The notes below the pieces were generated by a model. It made no database searches. It was not told where the DNA came from and saw only the letters and a list, made by a program, of their open reading frames with translations. 20,387 nt of DNA from JAAYUK01 sp035319145 (GTDB lineage: Bacteria > Nitrospirota > Thermodesulfovibrionia > Thermodesulfovibrionales > Dissulfurispiraceae), in contig DATHDH010000145.1 in the NCBI GenBank assembly GCA_035319145.1, positions 1-20,387 on the forward strand, written 5' to 3'. Positions within the stretch are counted from its first letter, which is position 1, and each line of letters begins with the position of its first letter. This document shows positions 7,384 through 14,510 of this stretch, piece by piece. The position numbers and the translations under genes are program-made.

Positions 7384-8306
7384 CATCTTTGCCCTCGCTG
7401 ATCGGCGCTCTCTCGCCGGTATTTCTGCTGATTGTGCTCGGCTTTCTGCTCAGGAGGACCATATTCCGGAAGGCTGAGTTCTGGCATCCGATTGAGAACC
7501 TCGCCTACTATGTGCTATTCCCGGCCCTGTTTCTCTCGACTCTTTCAAAGACCCCCTTTGCGGTTGAGGAGCTTGCACCGCTTCTTTTGGTTATTGCCGG
7601 GGCCATCGTGATGATTTCCTGCCTACTGCTTTCCGTCCGGGGCATTTTTCTCAAGAACGGCCCTTCCTTCAGCTCGGTCTTTCAAGGGGCGATTCGCTAC
7701 AACACATATGTCGGGATGTCCGCTGCGGGGGCGCTCTATGGGCAGGCCGGAGTTGCACTGCTTGCAGTCATTGCGGCCTTTATGGTGCCGCTGGTCAATG
7801 TGCTTTCGGTGTATGTTTTGACGCGGCACGCCTCTCGGCGGCCGTTTTCGCGGGGGATCATCGTTAAGGAAATCCTCGGCAATCCGCTTATAATCAGCTC
7901 GTTCTGTGGTCTGGCCCTTGGATTCCTCCGGATGCCTTTCCCGGCGGTGGTGGAGCAGGGTCTTGACGCCCTGGGAAAGGCGTCGCTCCCGCTCGGGTTG
8001 CTGGCGGTCGGTGCGGGGCTTGAGCTGGGCGCCATCCCCGCAAATCGCAGCGCCATGTTCTTGGGAAGCGGCCTGAAGCTTTGCCTCTTCCCCGTGCTGG
8101 TCTGGGCGGGTCTGCGGATCGCAGGAATACAACCGCACACAGCCGCTGTTGCTATTCTCTATGCTGCGTTGCCGACCGCATCGTCGGCGTTCATTCTCGC
8201 ACGGGCTCTCGGCGGTGATTACCGGCTCATGGCGGGATTGATTAGCTTTCAGACATTGCTGGCGTTTGCGACAATGCCGCTGATGCTCCTGTTTTTACAG
8301 GTTTGA
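7380..8306 (+). CDS. AEC-family (auxin efflux carrier-like) membrane transporter
   Basis: The ATG at 7380 overlaps the hrpB stop and has a strong Shine-Dalgarno sequence (aagaggag, 6 bases spacing); the longer open frame to 7263 is an artefact inside hrpB. The 308-residue product is almost entirely hydrophobic, with about ten helices. It has the AEC hallmarks: an N-terminal LIVLGFLLRR, ENLAYYVLFPALFLSTL, the central LGNPLIISSFCGLALGF that opens the second repeat, and ASLPLGLLAVGAGLEL. Bacterial AEC proteins export or import organic acids such as malonate or malate; the substrate here is unknown. Coupling to hrpB has no obvious functional meaning. A weak GC stem with a bulge (about 8344-8368) follows the gene, not convincing as a terminator. 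Confidence 0.9.
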   Translation: MTSLPSLIGALSPVFLLIVLGFLLRRTIFRKAEFWHPIENLAYYVLFPALFLSTLSKTPFAVEELAPLLLVIAGAIVMISCLLLSVRGIFLKNGPSFSSVFQGAIRYNTYVGMSAAGALYGQAGVALLAVIAAFMVPLVNVLSVYVLTRHASRRPFSRGIIVKEILGNPLIISSFCGLALGFLRMPFPAVVEQGLDALGKASLPLGLLAVGAGLELGAIPANRSAMFLGSGLKLCLFPVLVWAGLRIAGIQPHTAAVAILYAALPTASSAFILARALGGDYRLMAGLISFQTLLAFATMPLMLLFLQV

Positions 8307-8377
8307 GATTCAATATTCATGACCGGATAGGGCAGCTGTGCCGAGGGGACCGCACTACTTTGGCCCCCGCTTCTCCA

Positions 8378-8407
8378 TTGACTTAGGCAACCCATTGAAA
8401 TTATACT
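8378..8407 (+). promoter_or_regulatory. Sigma70-type promoter of rpmH
   Basis: TTGACT (8378-8383) and TATACT (8402-8407), each one base from consensus, are separated by 18 bases. They lie just upstream of the rpmH ribosome binding site, giving a leader of about 28 bases. It probably drives rpmH, yidD and yidC. No DnaA boxes were seen around it, although rpmH often lies near an origin. Confidence 0.75.
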
Positions 8408-8441
8408 ATTCCTTCAGTATTTTTCTTGGGAGGAAAATGCA

Positions 8442-8582
8442 ATGGGCACCTATACTACCTTTAATCCGCATAACAGCAGACGCAAGAAGACGCACGGATT
8501 TCTCGTGCGCATGGCAACCAAGGCCGGTCGGCGCATTCTGAAGGCTCGGCGTGCAAAAGGCAGGAAGCGTCTTGCGGGTTAA
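8442..8582 (+). CDS. rpmH: 50S ribosomal protein L34
   Basis: This 46-residue, strongly basic protein begins MGTYTTFNPHNSRRKKTHGF and ends KGRKRLAG. It matches the universal L34 pattern (NxRRKxTHGFxxRMxTKxGRxxLxxRRxKGRKRL) over its whole length. The start is set by a strong GGGAGG (8428-8433) eight bases before ATG 8442; an earlier ATG at 8437 is out of frame. L34 is a late-assembling component of the large ribosomal subunit. It heads the conserved rpmH-yidD-yidC-mnmE block, but the rnpA gene that usually follows immediately is absent. Confidence 0.97.
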   Translation: MGTYTTFNPHNSRRKKTHGFLVRMATKAGRRILKARRAKGRKRLAG

Positions 8583-8600
8583 CCCCCCGCCGCGTGCGTT

Positions 8601-8810
8601 GTGAAAGCGTTGCTGCTAGCGCTCATCCGATTTTATCGCTGCTGCGTCTCGCCGCTTTTCCCGTCGTGCTGCAGATTCACACCTTCCTGTTCGCTCTACG
8701 CGCGCGAGGCAATCGAACGTCACGGTGCGTTTCGCGGAAGCGCGCTCGCACTGAAGCGCATTCTGAAATGTCACCCGTTTCATCCAGGCGGCTGCGACCC
8801 GGTCCGATGA
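8601..8810 (+). CDS. yidD: Membrane protein insertion efficiency factor YidD
   Basis: The 69-residue product from GTG 8601 carries the family signature: IRFYRCCVSPLFPSCCRFTP followed by SCSLYAREAIERHG, then KCHPFHPGGCDPV at the C terminus. YidD is a small protein at the inner face of the membrane that assists YidC-dependent insertion. No clear Shine-Dalgarno sequence precedes the GTG. Translation probably depends on re-initiation after rpmH, whose stop lies 18 bases upstream. The family Cys residues (C14, C15, C23, C24, C30, C57) are present. The yidC gene starts 27 bases downstream. Confidence 0.93.
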   Translation: MKALLLALIRFYRCCVSPLFPSCCRFTPSCSLYAREAIERHGAFRGSALALKRILKCHPFHPGGCDPVR

Positions 8811-8837
8811 AATCACTGCAAAAAAGGATATGGTTCA

Positions 8838-10388
8838 ATGGATAGAAATCTCATACTTGCGGTAGTCCTGTCGGTTGCGGTCCTGATAGGCTTCCAGTAT
8901 TTCTTCTCGAAGCCTGCACAGCAACATCCTGCTGAACAGGCGGCTCCTGCACAGGAGGGCACGGATGCTCAAAAAGCGGCCGCCGCTCCTCAGGCGACTC
9001 CTCCTGCGACGCAGCCTGCGCCATCGGCAAAGCCTGCACCAAAGACGGTTGTCGAAAAAGAGGTTGTTGTTGAAACGGAACTGTATAAGGCTGTCCTGAC
9101 GAATAACGGGGCGACGTTCAAACGCCTGGAACTCAAGAAATATGCCGATTCGGAAGGTAATCCGATTGTACTCGGCAGTAATGCCGCCATGCCGCCGCTG
9201 GCGATCGGCAGCGACGAAGAGGCCCGGTTCGGCGGTATCGTTTTTACGGCAAATATTTCAAACATCACGCTTGACGCAAATCGCAAAGAAGCGTCGCTTG
9301 TCTTTGAAGGGGCTGCGGGCGACCAGATTGTTCGTCGCACCTTCGTCTTCCACAACGGTGAGTATCGTATCGATCTCAAGGACGAAGTTCAGGGTTTTCC
9401 GGCTTATTACATCACCCTCGGCAAGGAGTTCGGCCTGTATCATAAGGACGATAATCATTTCGGCCCGGTCGTTCTCAAGGATGCAGACCGCGTGGAGGTG
9501 GATGCGCATGGCCTGAAGGAAACGCGTGTCTTCAAGGGCGGCGTGAAGTGGATTGCGCAGGAAGACAAGTATTTTTTCTCGGCGCTTGTCCCCCAGACGC
9601 AGATTGATGAAGCGCGCATTGTCAACCGGAACAATGATTCGATTTCTTACATCAGGACAACCGCGCCGGTTAACCAGTTTATGATGTACATAGGGCCGAA
9701 GGAACTTGAAACGCTCGAGAAATATAATGTCGGGCTTGAGCATATCGTCGATTTCGGGTGGTTCTCGATTATTGCGCGCCCGCTCTTCTGGATCCTCAAG
9801 TTTTTCAACGGCTTTACCCACAATTATGCACTTGCCATCATTCTCATCGCGATCGTGACCCGCATTCCTTTTATCCCGCTCATCAACAAGGGGCAGGAGT
9901 CGATGAAGAAGCTTGCGCAAATCCAGCCGCGTATGAACGAAATTCGCGAAAAATACAAAAACGATCCGCAGCGGATGCAGAAAGAGACGATGGAGTTGTA
10001 CAAAAACAACAAGGTCAACCCGATGGGCGGATGCCTGCCGATGCTGGCGCAGATACCGGTCTTCATAGCACTGTACAATGTGCTGCTGAAGGCTATCGAG
10101 CTTCGTGGCGCACCGTTTGCTCTTTGGATTACCGACCTCTCGACGAAAGACCCTTATTATGTTCTGCCGATTGTCATGGGCACCACCACTTTTCTGCAGC
10201 AGAAGATGACGCCTTCGACGACTGCCGACCCGATGCAGCAGAAGATGATGTTGATGATGCCGGTAGTTTTCACATTTATTTTTATGTCCATGCCGTCCGG
10301 CGTGGTTCTCTACTGGACTATCAGCAATCTTTTCGGCATTGCCCAGCAGTTTTATATGAACCAGAAGGCCAAGCAGTCGGCTGTGTAG
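8838..10388 (+). CDS. yidC: Membrane protein insertase YidC
   Basis: This 516-residue protein has the Gram-negative architecture. An N-terminal membrane helix (residues about 4-23, ending IGFQYFF) is followed by an Ala/Pro/Gln-rich linker (24-70), a periplasmic P1 domain (about 71-305) and the conserved insertase core (about 306-510). The core has WFSIIARPLFWIL, R342 in TRIPFIPL (the hydrophilic-groove arginine), a Lys/Arg/Gln-rich cytoplasmic hairpin (KLAQIQPRMNEIREKYKNDP) and NPMGGCLPMLAQIPVFIALY. YidC inserts and folds inner-membrane proteins, alone or with SecYEG. The ATG is preceded by aaaaagga at suitable spacing. It follows yidD, its helper. No jag/khg gene lies between yidC and mnmE. 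Confidence 0.97.
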   Translation: MDRNLILAVVLSVAVLIGFQYFFSKPAQQHPAEQAAPAQEGTDAQKAAAAPQATPPATQPAPSAKPAPKTVVEKEVVVETELYKAVLTNNGATFKRLELKKYADSEGNPIVLGSNAAMPPLAIGSDEEARFGGIVFTANISNITLDANRKEASLVFEGAAGDQIVRRTFVFHNGEYRIDLKDEVQGFPAYYITLGKEFGLYHKDDNHFGPVVLKDADRVEVDAHGLKETRVFKGGVKWIAQEDKYFFSALVPQTQIDEARIVNRNNDSISYIRTTAPVNQFMMYIGPKELETLEKYNVGLEHIVDFGWFSIIARPLFWILKFFNGFTHNYALAIILIAIVTRIPFIPLINKGQESMKKLAQIQPRMNEIREKYKNDPQRMQKETMELYKNNKVNPMGGCLPMLAQIPVFIALYNVLLKAIELRGAPFALWITDLSTKDPYYVLPIVMGTTTFLQQKMTPSTTADPMQQKMMLMMPVVFTFIFMSMPSGVVLYWTISNLFGIAQQFYMNQKAKQSAV

Positions 10389-10396
10389 CTATTGTC

Positions 10397-10425
10397 GACC
10401 CATGCCTCTCCGAGGGGAATGGGTC
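10397..10425 (+). promoter_or_regulatory. Strong hairpin between yidC and mnmE, covering a Shine-Dalgarno-like sequence
   Basis: GACCCAT (10397-10403) pairs perfectly with ATGGGTC (10419-10425). Past one mismatch, five inner pairs (10405-10409 with 10413-10417, one G-T) close a 3-base loop. It is followed by tcttt, a weak T run, so partial termination is possible. The gagggga at 10412-10418, the best ribosome binding site for a TTG start of mnmE at 10429, lies inside the hairpin. A role in tuning mnmE expression is inferred. Confidence 0.5.
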
Positions 10426-10437
10426 TCTTTGGAAGCC

Positions 10438-11898
10438 ATGCCGCAATTCCCTGATGATACTATCGCCGCTGTTTCGACGCCGCCCGGTGAAGGCGGCATC
10501 GGCATTGTCCGTCTGAGCGGACCGAAAGCCATCGAGATAACCGATACATTCTTTGTTTCACGCCGAGGAATACGCCTCTCAGATGTCCCCACGCATACCA
10601 TCCATCACGGTTTCATTATAGACGGCGCCGACATGTGTCCTGTTGATGAAGTGCTCGTGTCGGTGATGCGCGCACCTCGAACCTATACGCGGGAAGATGT
10701 CGTCGAAATCAACTGCCATGGAGGTTCCGTCCCGCTCGCACGTACCCTTCGTCTTGCCCTTGGTGCCGGTGTCCGTCTTGCCGAGCCTGGCGAGTTCACG
10801 AAGAGGGCGTTCCTGAACGGCAGAATCGATTTGTCCCAGGCAGAGGCGGTCATGGACCTGATCCATGCACGGACGGCACATGCGGAGCGGCTGGCAATGG
10901 AGCAACTGCGGGGCGCTTTATCGGAGCGGGTACATGGACTCGGCGATGAGATCCTTGACCTTTGTGCGCATGTCGAAGCATATATTGATTTCCCCGATGA
11001 GGATATCCCGTTGCTGGTCCAGACTGAACTCCTTGTCGGCGTGCTGAGACTTCAGCGGGCATTGGCGGCGCTATCGAAGGGGTTTGATGAGGGGCGCTTG
11101 TATCGGGAGGGCGCTGCTGCCGCGATCGTCGGAAAGCCGAATGTCGGGAAATCGTCGTTGCTCAATGCGCTGCTGAACGCGGATAGGGCGATTGTGACCG
11201 AGTTGCCAGGGACTACGAGGGATGTCATTGAAGAAAGTCTCAACATCTGCGGCATTCCGTTGCGCATTATGGATACCGCCGGCATTCGCGAGACGCACGA
11301 CCTGGCCGAGCAGGAAGGCGTGCGCAGGAGCCTGCGGGCGCTCGACGGTGCGGATATCGTCCTTGCGGTTCTTGATGCGGCCAGACCGCTCGATGATGCG
11401 GATCGGGAACTGCTGGCCCGCATTGCAGGCAGAAAGGCCATTGTTGTCCTCAACAAGATTGATCAGCAGCTGAACGCCTTCGACGTGTCGTCGATTGGCG
11501 GCTGTGCATGCCGTCGAGCGGATTCGAGCGACTCGAACATTATTGTATTTCCCGGCGGCTCAACGGCTCCGCTTGCTGCACTGTCGGCAAAGACCGGCGA
11601 GGGACTGCAAGAGCTGAAGCACTCTATTCGAGCGCTGCTTGTTCCCTCCGATACATCCGCAATCGATAGCGCCGAGCGACAGACGATGCTCGTTACCAAC
11701 ATTCGTCATCGCGAGGCCATTGACGATGCCGTGAGGGCGCTTGAACGCGCCTATGCCTCGATACAGGCACAGGAGCCTCCGGAAATCGTCGCACTCTCTC
11801 TTCGTGAAGCACGTGACGCCCTGGGGTTTATCGTCGGCTTTACAGCTACAGAGGACATTCTCGACCGGATATTCAGCCGATTCTGCATCGGCAAATAG
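10438..11898 (+). CDS. mnmE: tRNA modification GTPase MnmE
   Basis: With MnmG, MnmE adds (carboxymethyl)aminomethyl groups to C5 of the wobble uridine in certain tRNAs. The 486-residue product has an N-terminal tetrahydrofolate-binding domain (DTIAAVSTPPGEGGIGIVRL near the start), a helical domain, and an inserted G domain. The G domain has GKPNVGKS (232-239), TTRD (259-262), DTAG (279-282), NKID (339-342) and SAKTGEG (383-389). It ends with the conserved catalytic FCIGK. Forty residues separate NKID from SAKTGEG, longer than usual, and include a CAC motif. Start choice is uncertain: ATG 10438 matches the family N terminus; TTG 10429 has a better-spaced gagggga; ATG 10402 lies in the hairpin stem and lacks a ribosome site. 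Confidence 0.96.
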   Translation: MPQFPDDTIAAVSTPPGEGGIGIVRLSGPKAIEITDTFFVSRRGIRLSDVPTHTIHHGFIIDGADMCPVDEVLVSVMRAPRTYTREDVVEINCHGGSVPLARTLRLALGAGVRLAEPGEFTKRAFLNGRIDLSQAEAVMDLIHARTAHAERLAMEQLRGALSERVHGLGDEILDLCAHVEAYIDFPDEDIPLLVQTELLVGVLRLQRALAALSKGFDEGRLYREGAAAAIVGKPNVGKSSLLNALLNADRAIVTELPGTTRDVIEESLNICGIPLRIMDTAGIRETHDLAEQEGVRRSLRALDGADIVLAVLDAARPLDDADRELLARIAGRKAIVVLNKIDQQLNAFDVSSIGGCACRRADSSDSNIIVFPGGSTAPLAALSAKTGEGLQELKHSIRALLVPSDTSAIDSAERQTMLVTNIRHREAIDDAVRALERAYASIQAQEPPEIVALSLREARDALGFIVGFTATEDILDRIFSRFCIGK

Positions 11899-11946
11899 AC
11901 CAGCACCCCTTTTGAGTACTACTCGCTCAAGCCATACGTGCATGGG

Positions 11947-11976
11947 CTATCAGCCGCAAGCTGCCTGGGCTGATAG
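11947..11976 (+). other. Nine-base inverted repeat downstream of mnmE
   Basis: CTATCAGCC (11947-11955) and GGCTGATAG (11968-11976) pair perfectly around a 12-base loop. No T tract follows on either strand, so it is not a standard intrinsic terminator. A second dyad, CATGTT-G-AACATG, lies at 12060-12072. Apart from these and repeat copy C, the 238-base gap between the mnmE and MFS 3' ends holds no gene I can support. Confidence 0.6.
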
Positions 11977-12073
11977 TGGTAGCAATCGATAACCATAAGA
12001 TACAGCTGTCGCGGGTATCCTGAGGGTCGTCGACTTTCTTCATCGTTTTCCGAATCGGACATGTTGAACATGG

Positions 12074-12162
12074 TGTGAGCCCGCTAATGCGCAGCATCCA
12101 TGGACTCCGCGCGGTATCCACTCTGAAGCGAGCTGACTAGCTTATGCGGGAGATATGACGTG
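12074..12162 (+). repeat. Dispersed intergenic repeat, copy C
   Basis: This copy is more diverged than A and B but aligns along the same length. It has tgtgagcccg at the left, TGG and CGCGC, then GTATCC (with A), and AAGCGAGCTGA-TAG, which matches copy B at 14 of 15 positions, then TGCGG. The right part (from 12137) runs into the 3' end of the - strand MFS gene, whose stop codon (cta on the + strand, 12137-12139) lies in the repeat core. Confidence 0.55.
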
Positions 12163-13318
12163 CGTTTCGGGTAGCCTGAAAATCCTTGATCCCGGCATAC
12201 AGCGGCACTACGAGCATGGCAAAACATGTGGATATCACGGAAGTCCAACCTCCGTGTGCATAGGCGAATCCTGAAAGCGTTATGCCTGCCCATCCGCCGA
12301 GATAATAGAACAGCACATAGAGCGCATTCGCTCGGCCCTGTCCGCCCGAGATGCGGCGATTCAGAGAGCCAACAGCCGTGGCGTGAATAGTGAAAAACCC
12401 TGCGCAGGTGCCGATCAGTCCGACAACAATTGCGGGAAGAGACGGCATTGCAATAACGGCGAGCGAAGCTCCGAGCAACAAGGATCCCGCAATAAGCGTT
12501 ATGCCGGAACCGAAGTAGTTGCTGATCTTCCCCGCTGTCGGTCCCATAAAGATTCCTACGATGTAGACAAGATATAAAACCGTTGTTATTTCGGTCGAAA
12601 GCGAGAAGGGCTCGGCAGTGACCCTGAACGGCAAATAATTGAAAATCGATGAGAAGACAGCAAAACTACCGGCCGCGCAGAAATAGAACGGCCAGAGGTC
12701 ACGGCGCCGGAGCAGCTCTCCGTATCCGGGAGAATCGATGGCCTCGCCGATTCCCGCAGTTTGGCGCGGCAAGATACGCAGCGCCGCAAAAATTGCAATG
12801 AGAATGAGTGCGGATGCTGAGACGAATGCATACCGCCAGTGCAAGGGTGGGTGAATCCAGCCTCCGAGCAGACGGCCGCAGAGCCCGCCGAGGACAGTCG
12901 CGGCAACATATGAGCCCATGATAATGCTCAGGCGTGATGTCGGAAGTGTTTTTGCGAGATACGCAGCGAGACAGGTCGTCATGGTAGGGATGAAAATGCC
13001 CTGGACAAAGCGCGCGGCGATAAGAAGCCAGATGTTTTCGGTTGCAGCGCAGAGCAGTCCTGCGAGCGCAACGCAGGCGCCGCCTGAGAGGATTATGGGG
13101 CGGATAGGTAATCGATCGGCAAGGGCGCCCAGGGGGAGATTGGAAAGGGCCATGCCGAGAATCACCGCCGAGACGCTCAGCGAGACCACGATGGTGTCTG
13201 CGTGAAACTCCTGTCTGAGCACCGGCAGAACAGGCTGTGTGATATATATGTTTGCGAATGAGGCAGACACAAGCGCAAAGACCGCTATTTGCAGTTGTAT
13301 TTCCGAGGGCTCTTTCAT
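12137..13318 (-). CDS. Major facilitator superfamily transporter (YnfM-like)
   Basis: This 393-residue protein has about twelve hydrophobic helices. The MFS loop signature reads LGALADRLPIRPIIL between helices 2 and 3 (about residues 62-76), and the N-terminal NIYITQPVLPVLRQEF is typical of YnfM/YybF-like drug or metabolite exporters. The second half has VGIFMGPTAGKISNYFG at the equivalent loop. The substrate is unknown. The gene lies downstream of the peptidyl-prolyl isomerase gene on the same strand but behind its strong terminator, so it should have its own promoter in 13319-13357; I could not identify one confidently. Its last codons lie in repeat copy C, so the C-terminal tail (RNARHISRIS) may derive from it. 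Confidence 0.9.
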   Translation of the reverse strand: MKEPSEIQLQIAVFALVSASFANIYITQPVLPVLRQEFHADTIVVSLSVSAVILGMALSNLPLGALADRLPIRPIILSGGACVALAGLLCAATENIWLLIAARFVQGIFIPTMTTCLAAYLAKTLPTSRLSIIMGSYVAATVLGGLCGRLLGGWIHPPLHWRYAFVSASALILIAIFAALRILPRQTAGIGEAIDSPGYGELLRRRDLWPFYFCAAGSFAVFSSIFNYLPFRVTAEPFSLSTEITTVLYLVYIVGIFMGPTAGKISNYFGSGITLIAGSLLLGASLAVIAMPSLPAIVVGLIGTCAGFFTIHATAVGSLNRRISGGQGRANALYVLFYYLGGWAGITLSGFAYAHGGWTSVISTCFAMLVVPLYAGIKDFQATRNARHISRIS

Positions 13319-13358
13319 GATGTCATATCAGTGCTTCATGACGGCATTGCGCATATAG

Positions 13359-13387
13359 AAAAGCCCGGCGCGGAAACCGCGCCGGGC
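13359..13387 (-). terminator. Rho-independent terminator of the peptidyl-prolyl isomerase gene
   Basis: On the - strand GCCCGGCGCGG pairs perfectly with CCGCGCCGGGC (11 pairs, 3-base loop, 13363-13387) and is followed by TTTT. It lies 25 bases past the stop codon of the - strand gene. No T run follows in the + direction, so it acts one way. Confidence 0.92.
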
Positions 13388-13412
13388 CTGCGTCGTTCAA
13401 TGGTTCTTTGTC

Positions 13413-14381
13413 TTACTTCTTCGGCGCTTCTGCCGGCTTTTGCTGAGCAGGGGCCTCCGCAGGCTTCTGTGCGGGCGCTTCCGCCGGTTTCTTCGCAGCT
13501 TCGGGCGTTGCCGGTGCGGGTGCGGGTGCGGGTGCGCCGCCGGACATTTTCGCTATTTCGTCCTTATTGATATCAACCTTGTAGGTCTTCTTCACGTCTT
13601 CGATGAACTTGTCGAACGTGGTCTTTTGACGGTCCATGGTGAGGCGCTGGACAATAATGGGCTTCGCCTTTTCGAACTCAACCGGCGTGCCCTTGATTTC
13701 GGTCACTTTGATGATGTGTATTCCGTCCTTCAACGGGATCGGCGGGCTCGGTTGATTCTTCTTCAGGCGGAACGCGACGTTTTCGAGCTGCGGATCAAGC
13801 TCTCCGCGCTTGAAGAACCCGATGTCGCCGCCTGCCTTGGCGGACTTGTCTTTTGAAAGATCGGCGGCAACGGCCTTGAAGTCATCGCCCTTCTGAAGGC
13901 GTTCCATCGCCTTTTTTGCATCTTCTTCATTCTTCACCACGATCTGGCTCAGGCGCACCTGACCGCTTTCGATAAACTCTTCCTTGTTCTTATCATAGAA
14001 CTCTTTGATCTCCTGATCGGTCGGCTTCGCCTTCGCCTCGATCTCCTTTTCAAGCATTTTGTTGATCATCACGATCTTCTTGAAGTCCTCGATGCGTTTC
14101 TCGACATCCTTTTCCTTGTCGATGCCCCGTTTCTTCGCTTCGAGATAGAGCATCTCCTTCTTCGCGAGCTCGTCGACAAAGCGGGTTGTGCCTTCAGGCC
14201 CCTGGAAGAACTGTTTCGCAACATCCGGCAGACCCTTCATCTCTTCCTGTACGTCCTTGGCCGTAATAACCACGTTGTCAACGGTAGCCACGACCGGGCT
14301 GCTTCCCCCCTGATCGGCGGGTTTGTTCGCGCAGCCGACGAGCAGGGCGCAGGCGGCAATAGTCATGACAATCTTTTTCAT
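13413..14381 (-). CDS. Parvulin-type peptidyl-prolyl cis-trans isomerase lipoprotein (SurA/PrsA-like)
   Basis: The 322-residue product starts at ATG 14381, fixed by an AAGGAG eight bases upstream and by a lipoprotein signal peptide with lipobox LVGC (lipidated C17); the much longer open frame upstream is spurious. Order: SurA-N-like helical segment (about 30-135), parvulin (PpiC) domain (about 138-230, with VRLSQIVVK, GGDIGFFKRGEL and DGIHIIKVTE), a helical return, then a low-complexity Pro/Ala/Lys tail (281-322) with three KPAEAP units. Such proteins fold exported and outer-membrane proteins in the periplasm. It is transcribed alone, from its own promoter to the terminator at 13359-13387, and is divergent from the kinase gene. 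The tail might contact peptidoglycan or act as a flexible spacer; that is a guess. Confidence 0.93.
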   Translation of the reverse strand: MKKIVMTIAACALLVGCANKPADQGGSSPVVATVDNVVITAKDVQEEMKGLPDVAKQFFQGPEGTTRFVDELAKKEMLYLEAKKRGIDKEKDVEKRIEDFKKIVMINKMLEKEIEAKAKPTDQEIKEFYDKNKEEFIESGQVRLSQIVVKNEEDAKKAMERLQKGDDFKAVAADLSKDKSAKAGGDIGFFKRGELDPQLENVAFRLKKNQPSPPIPLKDGIHIIKVTEIKGTPVEFEKAKPIIVQRLTMDRQKTTFDKFIEDVKKTYKVDINKDEIAKMSGGAPAPAPAPATPEAAKKPAEAPAQKPAEAPAQQKPAEAPKK

Positions 14382-14415
14382 GCGTCGTTCTCCTTCTTTG
14401 AGAAATTCAACATTC

Positions 14416-14444
14416 ACATTAACATATTCGAAAATAAAAGTAAA
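14416..14444 (-). promoter_or_regulatory. Candidate promoter of the peptidyl-prolyl isomerase gene
   Basis: On the - strand, TTTACT (14439-14444) and TAATGT (14416-14421) are 17 bases apart in an AT-rich stretch, giving a leader of about 28 bases before ATG 14381. Each box matches consensus at four of six positions. Confidence 0.4.
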
Positions 14445-14453
14445 AACAGTGCT

Positions 14454-14483
14454 TTGCCATGTCTGTTCGGGCCGTGATAGACT
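14454..14483 (+). promoter_or_regulatory. Candidate promoter of the kinase-mnmA pair
   Basis: TTGCCA (14454-14459) and TAGACT (14478-14483) are spaced by 18 bases. The predicted start of transcription near 14490 precedes the GGAGG at 14501-14505 and so supports translation from GTG 14511 rather than TTG 14493. It is back to back with the - strand promoter. Confidence 0.5.
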
Positions 14484-14510
14484 GAAGAACCATTGAGCCC
14501 GGAGGTGCAT

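Noticed and set aside
8338..8541. Open frame overlapping the start of rpmH
   Set aside because: It runs through the rpmH promoter and covers the conserved L34 gene in another frame; it has no ribosome site or recognisable content.
10402..10437. ATG 10402 as the start of mnmE
   Set aside because: It would add 12 residues not typical of the family, lacks a Shine-Dalgarno sequence, and its ATG is in a stable hairpin stem.
11927..12121. Possible small - strand gene with a CxxC in the mnmE-MFS gap
   Set aside because: No ribosome site, no recognisable fold, and it overlaps repeat copy C and the inverted repeats.
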